DNA of 64,000 bases, from assembly GCF_015482585.1 (NCBI RefSeq), contig NZ_CP049742.1, forward strand, positions 322,501 through 386,500, read 5' to 3'. Under the pieces are notes generated by a model, which saw only the letters and a program-made list of their open reading frames with translations, ran no database searches and was not told the DNA's origin. The stretch is from Mangrovibacillus cuniculi (lineage in GTDB: Bacteria > Bacillota > Bacilli > Bacillales > R1DC41). Positions 17,572 to 25,802 of this stretch are shown here, piece by piece. Within the stretch, counting starts at the first letter, position 1. The number at the start of each line of letters is the position of its first letter. The position numbers and the translations under genes were made by a program.

Positions 17572-17685
17572 ATGGCAAAAAGCAAAAGCAGTCAAAAGCA
17601 TGGTCATACGAAGCAAAACAGTAAACAAAAATCTTCTTCCAACAAAACATCAAGTTCTGCAAACGGTCAGAACGGATACCACTAA
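17572..17685 (+). CDS. Small basic protein, SASP-like
   Basis: 37 aa beginning MAKSKSSQKHGHTKQNSKQ and consisting almost only of Lys, Ser, Gln, Asn, Thr, Gly and His. It has a strong ribosome site (AAGGAGG, eight bases from the ATG), a CATACTA box and a perfect terminator, so it is very likely expressed. Composition and promoter suggest a minor small acid-soluble spore protein made in the forespore, but I do not recognise it as any named Ssp protein. Confidence 0.65.
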   Translation: MAKSKSSQKHGHTKQNSKQKSSSNKTSSSANGQNGYH

Positions 17686-17690
17686 ATAAA

Positions 17691-17738
17691 GAGGCGGGGA
17701 ACACAAACTTTGGATTTGTGTTCCCCGTTTTTATTTTG
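17691..17738 (+). terminator. Strong terminator after the small basic gene
   Basis: 13-bp perfect stem CGGGGAACACAAA / TTTGTGTTCCCCG followed by TTTTTATTTT. Confidence 0.9.
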
Positions 17739-17740
17739 AA

Positions 17741-17985
17741 GGCGACAAAGGTCCAAAGCCGCCATGCGAGAGGAGAAAGAAAGGCGACAAAGAGCCGAAG
17801 CCGCCGTGCGAGAGGAGAAGGAAAGGCGACAAAGAGCCGAAGCCGCCGTGCGAGAGGAGAAGGAAAGGCGACAAAGGTCCAAAGCCGCCGTGCAAGAGGA
17901 GAAAGGAAGGCGACAAAGGGCCGAAGCCGCCGTGCGAGCGAAATAAGAAGGGTGACAAAACGCTCAAGCCGCCTCTACATCATGC
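17741..17985. repeat. Array D, 42-bp tandem repeat, about six units
   Basis: Units begin GCGACAAAG, continue AGCCGAAGCCGCCGTGCGAG and end AGGAGAAGGAAAG; the phase is 42 bp (17742, 17784, 17826 and so on). As 42 is divisible by three the array is open in several frames, but it has no coding signals. It lies between the small basic gene and the convergent yfkF. The array at 59.67 kb has a related unit. Confidence 0.85.
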
Positions 17986-19152
17986 CGCCGCACTCATTTG
18001 CTCTTGCTCTCGTTCTTTAAACAACATAATACTGACAAAAATAATTAAAAATAATACAGCGAATAAAACTAACAAGCTCACATTCGGAAAAGCTGCTAAA
18101 AACAGACCTCCTAGGATAGGTCCTGTTAAGCTTCCCACACTAAACGCTACGCCACATACCACGTTCCCAAGAGGAAGGAAATTCTTTGGCACTAAATCTG
18201 TCATATAGCTAATTCCCATGGAAAAAGTAGAACCGAGCATCATTCCAGCAAGAAAAATGGATCCTACCAATAAATGGGGCTGTGCTTCTAAGAATGATCC
18301 AATGAAAAAGATTGTTCCTCCCAGTAAGGAGATCAGAGTCAAAACTCTTCTACGACCAATCTTGTCTGAAATAACCCCAAGTGGAAGTTGAAATAAAATA
18401 CCACCTATTGAGAAAGATGCTAACAAGATGGCAATTAATTCAACATTTAGATCAATGCGTAAAGCATAAATCGGATAAACCCCATGTAAAGAACTCTCCA
18501 AGAAACCATACCCAAACGGTGGGAGAAAGGCTACCCAAGACCACGTAAGTAGTTTCTTAATTCGTGGAAATCCTTTATCTACGGACCCAGATGAACTAGT
18601 GACTTCAGGTTTCTCGTTGTGTAACAGTAATAACAAGAACCAAGCCACTAAACATAGTAAAGAGGATAGTATGAACGGAAAAGCTGGGCCAATGTCTAAA
18701 AACTTAGTCATAAAGGGACCAATTGCAAATCCTAAGCTGAAAAATAATCCATATAAAGCAATATTTCTCCCTCTAACTGATTCAGAAGAGAAAGAGGTAA
18801 TCCACGTTTGTGTTGCAAAGTGAAGCGCGTTATCACCGATCCCGATAATCAATCGTAGGAGAAACCAGAACCAAACCGCTTGATAAAAAGGAAAAAGAGC
18901 TAATGCAATAACCACAATTGCTCCTCCAGTCAAAATCATTGGCTTATAACCGTATAGTCTCAATGGCTTCTCTAAAAAAGGAGAGACTAGGATAATCCCG
19001 ATATATAAGGCGGTTGCATGCAACCCATTTAATGTAGATGACATACCTTGTTGTTCAAAGATAATACTAATGAGTGGTAGCAACATTCCCTGAGAAAAAC
19101 CAGAAATGGCTACAGCGGAAACTAAAATCCAAAAACGATATGCTTGAGACAT
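17980..19152 (-). CDS. yfkF: Major facilitator family transporter YfkF
   Basis: 390-aa MFS permease with about twelve membrane segments, and the MFS loop motif GVISDKIGRRRVL between the first segments of the C-terminal half. It is probably a drug or small-molecule exporter; the substrate is unknown. I use the ATG at 19152, seven bases after AAGGAG; a TTG two codons upstream is too close to that site. Position and length match B. subtilis yfkF. The C-terminal tail runs into array D, whose last partial unit overlaps the stop region. Confidence 0.85.
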   Translation of the reverse strand: MSQAYRFWILVSAVAISGFSQGMLLPLISIIFEQQGMSSTLNGLHATALYIGIILVSPFLEKPLRLYGYKPMILTGGAIVVIALALFPFYQAVWFWFLLRLIIGIGDNALHFATQTWITSFSSESVRGRNIALYGLFFSLGFAIGPFMTKFLDIGPAFPFILSSLLCLVAWFLLLLLHNEKPEVTSSSGSVDKGFPRIKKLLTWSWVAFLPPFGYGFLESSLHGVYPIYALRIDLNVELIAILLASFSIGGILFQLPLGVISDKIGRRRVLTLISLLGGTIFFIGSFLEAQPHLLVGSIFLAGMMLGSTFSMGISYMTDLVPKNFLPLGNVVCGVAFSVGSLTGPILGGLFLAAFPNVSLLVLFAVLFLIIFVSIMLFKEREQEQMSAAA

Positions 19153-19265
19153 AAACAATCTCCTTTACTTGTCTAATACCACTCTTCACTCTAATTCCTT
19201 ATAAGTCGTTTGACAAGGAGAATTCTTATCCATCTGTTAAAATAAAAAGAAAAAGGGGGATTCAC

Positions 19266-19649
19266 ATGAAATTCACAATGAAAGAAGAAGGCGGATTTAA
19301 AACGCAATTACCTTTTGGAGAATTACATGTTTCAGGTAACGAAGAGTTTGGGTTTCGTCCGTACCAACTATTAATTAGCTCCATTGCTGTATGTAGTGGC
19401 GGTGTTTTTCGAACAGTAGCTGAAAAAATGCGTCTTCATGTTACTAACATTGAAGTGGAGACCACTCATGAAAGAATCGACGAGGAAGCTGGCCGAGTAG
19501 CTTCTGTCCACATGAAATTTTTGATAAGTGGTACTGACCTGAATGAAGCAAAAATTGAAAAAGCTTTGCATGTAACTAGAAAAAATTGTTCCATGGTTCG
19601 CTCTGTAGAAGGATCCATTGACATTACAGAATCGTTTGAAATTGTATAA
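19266..19649 (+). CDS. OsmC-family protein
   Basis: 127-aa OsmC/Ohr fold protein. The two redox cysteines can be assigned to AVCSGGVFRTV near residue 43 and RKNCSMVRSV near 107, so a thiol peroxidase acting on organic hydroperoxides is plausible. Many short OsmC proteins remain uncharacterised. AAGGGGGA lies before the ATG. It is divergent from yfkF and convergent with the stress protein gene at 19693, sharing a terminator with it. Confidence 0.85.
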   Translation: MKFTMKEEGGFKTQLPFGELHVSGNEEFGFRPYQLLISSIAVCSGGVFRTVAEKMRLHVTNIEVETTHERIDEEAGRVASVHMKFLISGTDLNEAKIEKALHVTRKNCSMVRSVEGSIDITESFEIV

Positions 19650-19692
19650 TAAGAAAGCTGCTTAGCATAATGCCAAGCAGCTTTTAATTCTT
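19650..19692. terminator. Bidirectional terminator
   Basis: AAGCTGCTTAGCA / CCAAGCAGCTT stem (partly imperfect) between the convergent osmC-type and ydaG-type genes, with T-rich sequence on the + side and A-rich on the left. Confidence 0.7.
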
Positions 19693-20103
19693 TTATAGAT
19701 CTATCTCCACTGGTTCTTTTCCAGCTTTTTCGAAATAAAGAATAGTCTCTGGTTTTAATGCAACTAACACGTAGTCATCATCCTCAGGGCTTGGAATCCA
19801 CTTAGACCACTTTTCACTCCACATTTCTTTTTTCTTTTCTTTGTCTTCTACAACATGCGCTTTTGCTGAAATTTCTACATAATCTTCATGGAAGTTAGAA
19901 GCATCCAATCCTAATAGTACATGTACATAAGGAGTTTGAGCTAAGTCGTCTGCTTTATGTGCATGTTGATTCGTAGCTGTATACAACGTTAGATCTTCAT
20001 GTTGAAATAACATGAAGCGAGAATACGGCTTACCATCTCTAATGGTTGCTAACGTTCCAACTTGGTGTTCCTTCATAATGGAAAGTACTTTTTCTTTTGT
20101 CAT
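19693..20103 (-). CDS. ydaG: Pyridoxamine-5'-phosphate-oxidase-fold general stress protein
   Basis: 136-aa split-barrel FMN-binding-fold protein of the general stress protein 26 (YdaG) type, with GTLATIRDGKPYSRFMLF at about 16-33 and a conserved C-terminus (PETILYFEKAGKEP). Members bind flavin or bilin cofactors; the physiological reaction is unknown. I use the ATG at 20103 because AAAGGAG sits correctly before it; 40 additional upstream codons have no homology and run through a terminator-like hairpin. The symbol marks resemblance only. Confidence 0.75.
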   Translation of the reverse strand: MTKEKVLSIMKEHQVGTLATIRDGKPYSRFMLFQHEDLTLYTATNQHAHKADDLAQTPYVHVLLGLDASNFHEDYVEISAKAHVVEDKEKKKEMWSEKWSKWIPSPEDDDYVLVALKPETILYFEKAGKEPVEIDL

Positions 20104-20159
20104 ATGAACACTCCTTTCTCTCTCTATTATTTTGTTCAAAATATCAAGTTCCATACAAT

Positions 20160-20198
20160 ACAAAAAGCACTCTGTTAGGGGGCAGAGTGCTTTTCGCG
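20160..20198. terminator. Terminator-like hairpin in the ydaG leader
   Basis: Perfect 12-bp arms AAAAGCACTCTG / CAGAGTGCTTTT. On the minus strand the hairpin is followed by T-rich sequence and lies about 58 bases before the ydaG start, where no upstream gene needs ending. Confidence 0.55.
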
Positions 20199-20394
20199 TA
20201 TGAAAAGAGTGAGGACAAAACATGTAAGATTGTTTAACGTTTGGTTAATGTAAGTATACAACATCGTTTTTATTTTGTAAATATTCTGACTATATATTTT
20301 GTAAACTTTTTTTAATAAATATTTTTAGATTAGCTTTCGCATAATGCACCACCTTCTGAAACAAACTACCAAAAAAGAACTCAGGAGGTACGAC

Positions 20395-21219
20395 ATGATT
20401 AAACGTACTCTTTTAACTTGCTTTTGCTCCGTATTAATTTTATCTACTCCTTTACTTGCTGCAAAAGACCAAAAGGATACAGAGAAACAAAGTCAAACGC
20501 AAACGAGTAAAATGGAGGTTCCTTCTTCTGTGTTGACAATTGGAAAAGAGAATACTTATCCAAATGCGGTGGAAGACCTTCCAACTTTGCAACCAAGTGA
20601 ATTAACGCAAGAATTATTAAAGACATCTAATGTTCCAATTGAGAATCCACAGTTAATAAAAATGTTTAACGAATCTTCTATGAATAAAACGCCTACAGCG
20701 ATTGGTATGAGAGCGACAATTTATTTAGGAGAATGGGCGTTAAATTATGACTCTGCTGAAACTGCTGCAAATTGGGAGTATCAAAAAATGAACACCAATT
20801 ATGTAGATAACCGCGGTGGAAAAACAAATATTCAGATGCACTATGTGCAAGAAACGCAAAAGACAATCAAAGGCGGCTTAACATCTAATGTTCCTGGAGC
20901 AGAAGATGTGAAGAAAATGATGATTTTAAAAGCTGGTCAAAAGAGCGGATTGCCACTAGCTTTTGAGACAGTAATTGGTGCTGGCACAAAAAAAGATCAA
21001 GTATACAACATTGCTCCAAAGCGTTTAGGTTATCTTTACGCATATGCACCGGCAATCAATGAAAAAGGGAAAGTAACCTACGGTGAAGTGTATCTAGTGT
21101 TTAAAGGAATGAAGCGCATGATCGTGGTGAAAAACGTAACATCTCAGGGAATTGGAGCATGGATTCCGATCCAAGACCACGTGTCATTTGGATTTATTAC
21201 TAGCGACAAGCCTAGATAA
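20395..21219 (+). CDS. yfkD: YfkD-family secreted protein
   Basis: 274 aa with an N-terminal signal peptide (MIKRTLLTCFCSVLILSTPL, then LAA), followed by a Gln/Thr/Lys-rich linker and a conserved YfkD domain. The family is restricted to Bacillaceae and its function is unknown. I use the ATG at 20395, seven bases after AGGAGG; the frame is open upstream to 20344 but lacks a ribosome site. Just downstream begins G copy 2. The AT-rich stretch 20230-20340 probably holds the promoter. Confidence 0.82.
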   Translation: MIKRTLLTCFCSVLILSTPLLAAKDQKDTEKQSQTQTSKMEVPSSVLTIGKENTYPNAVEDLPTLQPSELTQELLKTSNVPIENPQLIKMFNESSMNKTPTAIGMRATIYLGEWALNYDSAETAANWEYQKMNTNYVDNRGGKTNIQMHYVQETQKTIKGGLTSNVPGAEDVKKMMILKAGQKSGLPLAFETVIGAGTKKDQVYNIAPKRLGYLYAYAPAINEKGKVTYGEVYLVFKGMKRMIVVKNVTSQGIGAWIPIQDHVSFGFITSDKPR

Positions 21220-21221
21220 AA

Positions 21222-21550
21222 AAGAAGCTGGGACGTCACACAAAATGACTGCACTGGGATTTCCGCTGCAGGGGGACGCTTTTCACGGGGCGGGCAGCTG
21301 TATCGAAAAGCGTAAGGCGCGCGTTTAGATGCGGCAGCAAACTTGGATGAACCGAGGAGGCAGCTCTTCAGCCACCACAGGGCCATCTGAGTTTGCCGAG
21401 CATCTGCGCACCTGGTGCTAGACATGCCTCCTCGTCGTGGTCGCTGTCGCTCCTAACTCCTGTGGGGTCTCAGCTACCCACCTTTTCCGTAGGAGTCGCC
21501 CCCTTCCGCTCCAATCCCGGATTTTATTTCAAAAAAAGCAGTAGACTGCA
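21222..21550. repeat. G repeat copy 2 with a long H insertion
   Basis: Starts AAAAAAGAAGCTGGGACGTC directly at the yfkD stop codon. It contains GGGGGACGCTTTTCACGGGG and ends GGAGTCGCCCCCTTCCGCTC. Between GGGCAGCTG and GCCTCCTCGTCG it carries a 118-bp H element at 21308-21425. The gene-free stretch 21220-21649 is filled by this composite and a terminator. Confidence 0.85.
21308..21425. repeat. H repeat nested in G copy 2
   Basis: Runs from AAAAGCGTAAGGCGCGCG to GGTGCTAGACAT. Compared with the 13.3-kb copy it lacks the central roughly 68 bases (the ACGTGAGGTACTG..GGTCCCACAATTC part) and has GGAGGCAGCTCTTC instead, the inner sequence type of the 124-bp units. Confidence 0.85.
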
Positions 21551-21587
21551 GTACTATAATTACCATACCAAATTTTACAAATATAAA

Positions 21588-21628
21588 AACAAGTGCATTC
21601 TTTAATGGATGCACTTGTTTCTGTTTGA
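21588..21628. terminator. Terminator before yfkAB
   Basis: ACAAGTGCAT / ATGCACTTGT stem, A-rich on the left and T-rich on the right. It can serve yfkD (+) and yfkAB (-), which converge here. Confidence 0.75.
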
Positions 21629-21649
21629 GGTGTATAACTTCTGTTACTT

Positions 21650-22771
21650 TTAAACCTTACTAACCCTCTTCTGAAAATCAACATCTGGATAATAAGCGTT
21701 CTTCACTAGAATATTTGGTCCCAAGCATGCCACACTTGGACAGTGACAATTTAGTTCCTTGGCAATTTTCGTTTCCATCCAATTGTTAAACACAGAAGGA
21801 AGGCTATCATGCTCTATGTTTCCTAGAGCTGGCGTATCACCAAAGTCGGTTACAATGACATCTCCTGTGAAGATGTTCACGTTAAGTCGAGAACGGCCAT
21901 CTGGGTCGTTACGTACAGTTACGTTTTTTGCCTCTCGTAGTTGCCTTAGTATTTCTTGGTCTTCATTGCTTGGACTACAGTGATAAAAAGGCAGCGTCCC
22001 AAATAACGTCCACACATCTGGATTTCTAAAGGAAAGGATAGAAGAGATTGCTGCGCGTAATTCATCTAATGAAAGTACCTCTAAATTCGAAGCAAAGTCA
22101 CTAGGATACATAGGGTGAATTTCTACCCTTTTACACTTCATCTCGTTAACAATTTGATCGTAAATACTCTCTAAATATGGAAGTGTGTTTTTGTTTAACA
22201 TAGTCTCAGCAGATACCAGCACACCAGCTTCCGAAAGTCTTCTACTATTTTCAATCATGCGATCAAATAACTTCTTACGTTGCTCTCGTGACGGTTTTCT
22301 TTCCATCATGGCAAAGCCTACGTCAATAAACTCGTCTACCGTTCCCCAGTTATGGCTGATATGTAATACATCCAAATAAGGAATGATCATTTCGTAACGG
22401 TCATAGTCCAACGTTAAGTTAGAATTAATTTGTGTACGCACACCGCGACTTTTCGCATATTTTAAAAGTGGAATCACTACTTGTTCGATAGACTTCTTAG
22501 ACATCATTGGTTCGCCACCTGTAATACTTAACGTACGTAAGTGTGGAATTTCATCTAATCTATCTGTAATTAAATCCATAGGTAATGGAGTAGGATCCTT
22601 TGGTGAAAGTGTGTAGCCAACTGCACAATGTGCACATCTCATGTTACATAAAGTAGTTGTGGTGAATTCAATATTTGATAACGTCATCTTCCCGTGTTCT
22701 TTCACATCCATATATGCTTCCCATGGATCATAGGAAGGTGAAAGTGTAGGTAGCACGCTAGTTGTTTTCAT
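21650..22771 (-). CDS. yfkAB: Radical SAM protein YfkA/YfkB
   Basis: 373-aa radical SAM enzyme of the YfkAB family. The 4Fe-4S/SAM motif is TTTTLCNMRCAHC (CX3CX2C) near residue 42; the SITGGEP glycine-rich motif follows near 84. A C-terminal domain has extra conserved cysteines (LNCHCPSVACLG), suggesting a second metal site. The reaction is unknown. I use the ATG at 22771, after AAAGGAG, giving the same length as the B. subtilis protein as I remember it; 26 upstream in-frame codons lack support. Confidence 0.85.
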   Translation of the reverse strand: MKTTSVLPTLSPSYDPWEAYMDVKEHGKMTLSNIEFTTTTLCNMRCAHCAVGYTLSPKDPTPLPMDLITDRLDEIPHLRTLSITGGEPMMSKKSIEQVVIPLLKYAKSRGVRTQINSNLTLDYDRYEMIIPYLDVLHISHNWGTVDEFIDVGFAMMERKPSREQRKKLFDRMIENSRRLSEAGVLVSAETMLNKNTLPYLESIYDQIVNEMKCKRVEIHPMYPSDFASNLEVLSLDELRAAISSILSFRNPDVWTLFGTLPFYHCSPSNEDQEILRQLREAKNVTVRNDPDGRSRLNVNIFTGDVIVTDFGDTPALGNIEHDSLPSVFNNWMETKIAKELNCHCPSVACLGPNILVKNAYYPDVDFQKRVSKV

Positions 22772-22938
22772 ATTAAAACTCCTTTTACAGCCGGAATAGT
22801 CGTACTTCATTATCGGTATATACGATGTATACGTCAATAAATTTTGCATAATTCATTGCAAGTAATGTTTGGATTAGGTAGGATGGGTAAGAAGAAATGG
22901 GTATACTAATAGAAAGAAATTAACCGGAGGGATTACCT

Positions 22939-23127
22939 ATGGGCAAAGCGATTCATGATTCAGATTCACAAGTAGATTATCTGAAAAACAGATTAAACAT
23001 GTTTTTAACTGTTTTAGATTCTATAGAGCCGGAAACAGCAGAGTTAGAAGATATCGATCGTTTAATAGAAATGATTGATGATATTGAAGTAAAGTGTCAA
23101 CAATTCTCTAAATCAGAAGAAGAATAA
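22939..23127 (+). CDS. SE1561-family small protein
   Basis: 62-aa acidic helical protein (KNRLNMFLTVLDSIEPETAE, LEDIDRLIEMIDDIE), matching the SE1561 family of Firmicutes. Function is unknown; it is probably cytosolic. GGAGGG precedes the ATG and a terminator follows directly. It is divergent from yfkAB. Confidence 0.75.
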   Translation: MGKAIHDSDSQVDYLKNRLNMFLTVLDSIEPETAELEDIDRLIEMIDDIEVKCQQFSKSEEE

Positions 23128-23128
23128 T

Positions 23129-23172
23129 AAAGAAGACTCCAGCCATTTTTTTGAAGGCTCGAGTCTTTTTTG
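23129..23172 (+). terminator. Terminator of the SE1561-family gene
   Basis: AAGACTCCAGCC / GGCTCGAGTCTT arms (one mismatch), then TTTTTT. F copy 3 begins at the T-tract. Confidence 0.8.
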
Positions 23173-23238
23173 TTACGTGACCAGTAACAACATATCGTTG
23201 GCTACGTGATGTGGCCGGAACTTAGATGAGTCTCCTTT
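23171..23238 (+). repeat. F repeat copy 3
   Basis: GTTAC/GTAAC hairpin, then GGCTACGTGATGTGGCC and ACTTAGATGAGTCTCC. It sits directly after the T-tract of the preceding terminator. Confidence 0.8.
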
Positions 23239-23333
23239 ATTCCCCTAAGGAAACAACGCAAATTCCCTGTCTACAACTCCTATCTATGATATAATGAAAT
23301 CGTTCACAAAACGGGGATTTAGGGGGGAGAATC

Positions 23334-24869
23334 ATGAGTGTAACGGCTTTAGAGAAAAGTATGTATGACTTGATTGTAGAGACTTCTACAAAGCTTCCAA
23401 AGGATGTGCGTCGAGCAATCCGACAAGCGAAGCTTCAAGAAAATGCAGGTACTCGTTCACACATGAGTTTAGAAACTATTACAAAAAATATAAAAATGGC
23501 GGATGACGTGGTATCTCCAATTTGTCAGGATACAGGAATGCCAACATTTAAAATTAAAACACCGGTTACCTATAACCAATTAACGCTTAAAAAAGCAATT
23601 TATGCTGCTGTTCAACAAGCTACGAAAGACGGAAAACTTCGTCCTAACTCTGTAGATTCTCTAACTGGGGAAAATAGCGGAGATAACTTAGGTGGAGGAA
23701 CGCCTATTTTGAAGTTTGAACAATGGGAAGAAGATTATGTAGATGTGAAACTAATTCTTAAAGGTGGCGGCTGTGAAAATAAAAACATTCAATACAGTTT
23801 ACCATGTGAATTAGAAGGTCTTGGAAGAGCAGGACGTGATCTAGATGGTATTCGTAAATGCGTCATGCACTCTGTTTATCAAGCTCAGGGACAAGGCTGT
23901 AGCGCTGGGTTTATCGGAGTGGGAATCGGTGGAGACCGTACAAGCGGATATGAACTAGCAAAAGAACAGCTTTTCCGTTCAGTAGAAGATACGAATCCTA
24001 TTGAAGAACTTCGTCAATTGGAAGAGTACGTAATGGACAATGCAAATAAGCTTGGAATTGGGACAATGGGCTTCGGTGGTGAAACGACGTTACTTGGTTG
24101 TAAAGTCGGAGTAATGAACCGCATTCCAGCAAGTTTTTACGTATCTGTTGCGTATAACTGTTGGGCTTACCGTCGTTTAGGGGTAAACATTGATGCGGCT
24201 ACTGGAGAAATAACAGAGTGGCAGTATCAAGATGGTGAGTTGATTGATTTTAAAGAAACAGAATCAGCGGCAAAGGAAGAAACACCGGATGTTATTACAT
24301 TAGAAGCACCCATTTCTGAAGAAGATATCCGCAAGTTAAAAGTAGGAGATGTTGTGCAAATTAACGGTAGAATGTTTACTGGACGTGATGCGATTCACAA
24401 GTACTTATCCGAAAACGATTCACCTGTAGACCTAAACGGTCAAGTAATTTATCACTGTGGCCCTGTAATGTTAAAGGACAAGAATGGCAACTGGGAAGTA
24501 AAAGCTGCAGGACCAACTACATCTATTCGTGAAGAACCTTATCAAGGTGATATCATGAAGCGTTTTGGGATTCGTGCGGTCGTTGGAAAAGGTGGTATGG
24601 GACCCAAAACACTCGCTGCGCTTAAAGAACATGGTGGAGTTTACCTAAATGCTATTGGTGGGGCTGCACAATACTATGCTGACTGTATTGAATCAGTTGA
24701 TGGTGTTGATCTGATGCAATTCGGTATTCCTGAAGCAATGTGGCATCTTTCTGTCAATGGCTTTACTGCTGTTGTTACGATGGATGCGCATGGGAACAGT
24801 TTACATGAAGACGTAGATAAGAGTTCTTTAGAGAAACTCGCTCAATTTAAAGATAAAGTATTCAAATAA
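23334..24869 (+). CDS. fumA: Class I fumarate hydratase
   Basis: 511-aa iron-sulfur fumarase (class I, alpha and beta parts fused in one chain), interconverting fumarate and malate in the TCA cycle. Likely 4Fe-4S ligands are the cysteines in PICQDTGMP (about residue 64), GGGCENKN (about 150) and GQGCSAGF (about 190) or the nearby LLGCKVG. The C-terminal beta part starts near residue 320 (LEAPISEEDIRKL) and includes YHCGPVM and GKGGMGPKT. B. subtilis uses the class II enzyme CitG instead; many other bacilli have this form. GGGGGGAG lies before the ATG. Its terminator overlaps the pdaA ribosome site. Confidence 0.93.
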   Translation: MSVTALEKSMYDLIVETSTKLPKDVRRAIRQAKLQENAGTRSHMSLETITKNIKMADDVVSPICQDTGMPTFKIKTPVTYNQLTLKKAIYAAVQQATKDGKLRPNSVDSLTGENSGDNLGGGTPILKFEQWEEDYVDVKLILKGGGCENKNIQYSLPCELEGLGRAGRDLDGIRKCVMHSVYQAQGQGCSAGFIGVGIGGDRTSGYELAKEQLFRSVEDTNPIEELRQLEEYVMDNANKLGIGTMGFGGETTLLGCKVGVMNRIPASFYVSVAYNCWAYRRLGVNIDAATGEITEWQYQDGELIDFKETESAAKEETPDVITLEAPISEEDIRKLKVGDVVQINGRMFTGRDAIHKYLSENDSPVDLNGQVIYHCGPVMLKDKNGNWEVKAAGPTTSIREEPYQGDIMKRFGIRAVVGKGGMGPKTLAALKEHGGVYLNAIGGAAQYYADCIESVDGVDLMQFGIPEAMWHLSVNGFTAVVTMDAHGNSLHEDVDKSSLEKLAQFKDKVFK

Positions 24870-24887
24870 GTAATATTTTCCATAAGT

Positions 24888-24937
24888 ACCCTCTGATTTC
24901 TTACGCAAACTAGTGGTAAGAGATAAGGGGTTTTTTT
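24888..24937 (+). terminator. fumA terminator overlapping the pdaA ribosome site
   Basis: A stem of about 15 bp: left arm CCCTCTGATTTCTTAC, right arm GTAAGAGATAAGGGG, then seven T running up to the pdaA ATG. The AAGGGG that serves as pdaA ribosome site is part of the right arm. Confidence 0.75.
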
Positions 24938-25723
24938 ATGAAATGGAGAAGTTTACTCGTCTTCATGATTTTATTTAGTGTAATAAGCCAAGGGGCTTCC
25001 GCAATTTCTAATCAACCAATTAATTGGGGGTTTAGCCGATCTCAAAACGGTCAACCGGCTGATGCTGGTGCGGTGCTGACAAACCTTTTAAAAGATCATG
25101 ACAGCTTTTATCGTCATGAAACGAAGGAAAAAGTGCTATATCTTACTTTTGATAATGGGTATGAAAACGGGTTTACCGGTCAAATTCTGGATACTCTTAA
25201 AAAAGAAAACGTACCAGCAACTTTTTTTGTTACAGGTCACTACTTAAATAGTGCAACGGATTTAGTAAAAAGAATGGTGAACGAAGGACATATCGTTGGA
25301 AATCATTCTTGGAGTCATCCAGATATGACGTCTTTAACGGATGAAGAGATTAGAAATGAGCTGAAAAAAGTTAAAGAAGAAACAGCAAGAATAACCAAGC
25401 AAAAAGAAATGGTTTATTTGCGACCACCAAGAGGAATTCTGTCTGCAAGGACTTTATCCATTGCAAGAGAAGAAGGCTACATCCATGTTATGTGGTCTTT
25501 AGCATTTGTGGATTGGTACACGGATCAACAAAAAGGATCTCAATACGCATATGACAACATCATGAGGCAAATTCACCCAGGAGCAATCATGTTGTTGCAT
25601 ACTGTTTCCAAAGATAATGCCGAAGCATTGCCAGCGGTTATTAAAGATTTGAAAAAACAAGGATATCGCTTCGAGTCATTATCGGACTTAAGTGCAACTT
25701 TATCAGGAATTCCAACCCTTTAA
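24938..25723 (+). CDS. pdaA: Delta-lactam-biosynthetic de-N-acetylase PdaA
   Basis: 261-aa polysaccharide deacetylase with signal peptide (residues 1-22, ending ASA). It removes the acetyl group from muramic acid so that muramic delta-lactam forms in the spore cortex, which is needed for germination. The NodB-type motifs are altered as in PdaA: LTFDNGYE at about 68-75 (Asn in place of the usual second Asp), metal-binding HSWSHP at about 122-127, LRPPRG, and LLHTVS near the end. Expression is normally forespore-specific (sigma-G). The ribosome site lies in the fumA terminator stem. Confidence 0.92.
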   Translation: MKWRSLLVFMILFSVISQGASAISNQPINWGFSRSQNGQPADAGAVLTNLLKDHDSFYRHETKEKVLYLTFDNGYENGFTGQILDTLKKENVPATFFVTGHYLNSATDLVKRMVNEGHIVGNHSWSHPDMTSLTDEEIRNELKKVKEETARITKQKEMVYLRPPRGILSARTLSIAREEGYIHVMWSLAFVDWYTDQQKGSQYAYDNIMRQIHPGAIMLLHTVSKDNAEALPAVIKDLKKQGYRFESLSDLSATLSGIPTL

Positions 25724-25752
25724 GTCTGTCATTGATTTGACAGGCTTTTTCC
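25723..25752 (+). terminator. pdaA terminator
   Basis: CTGTCA / TGACAG stem followed by GCTTTTT directly after the stop codon. Confidence 0.6.
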
Positions 25753-25802
25753 CATCTTTCCATGATATAATAAAAAGATACGACTAAATTTGGAGGATCG
25801 AC

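Noticed and set aside
17718..18020. Arg/Glu-rich repeat proteins encoded by array D on either strand
   Set aside because: A 42-bp unit stays open in several frames by arithmetic. There is no ribosome site, and the low-complexity sequence changes freely between units.
21144..21425. Minus-strand protein over the G/H composite
   Set aside because: It is the same repeat DNA read through and overlaps the yfkD 3' end; no start signals.
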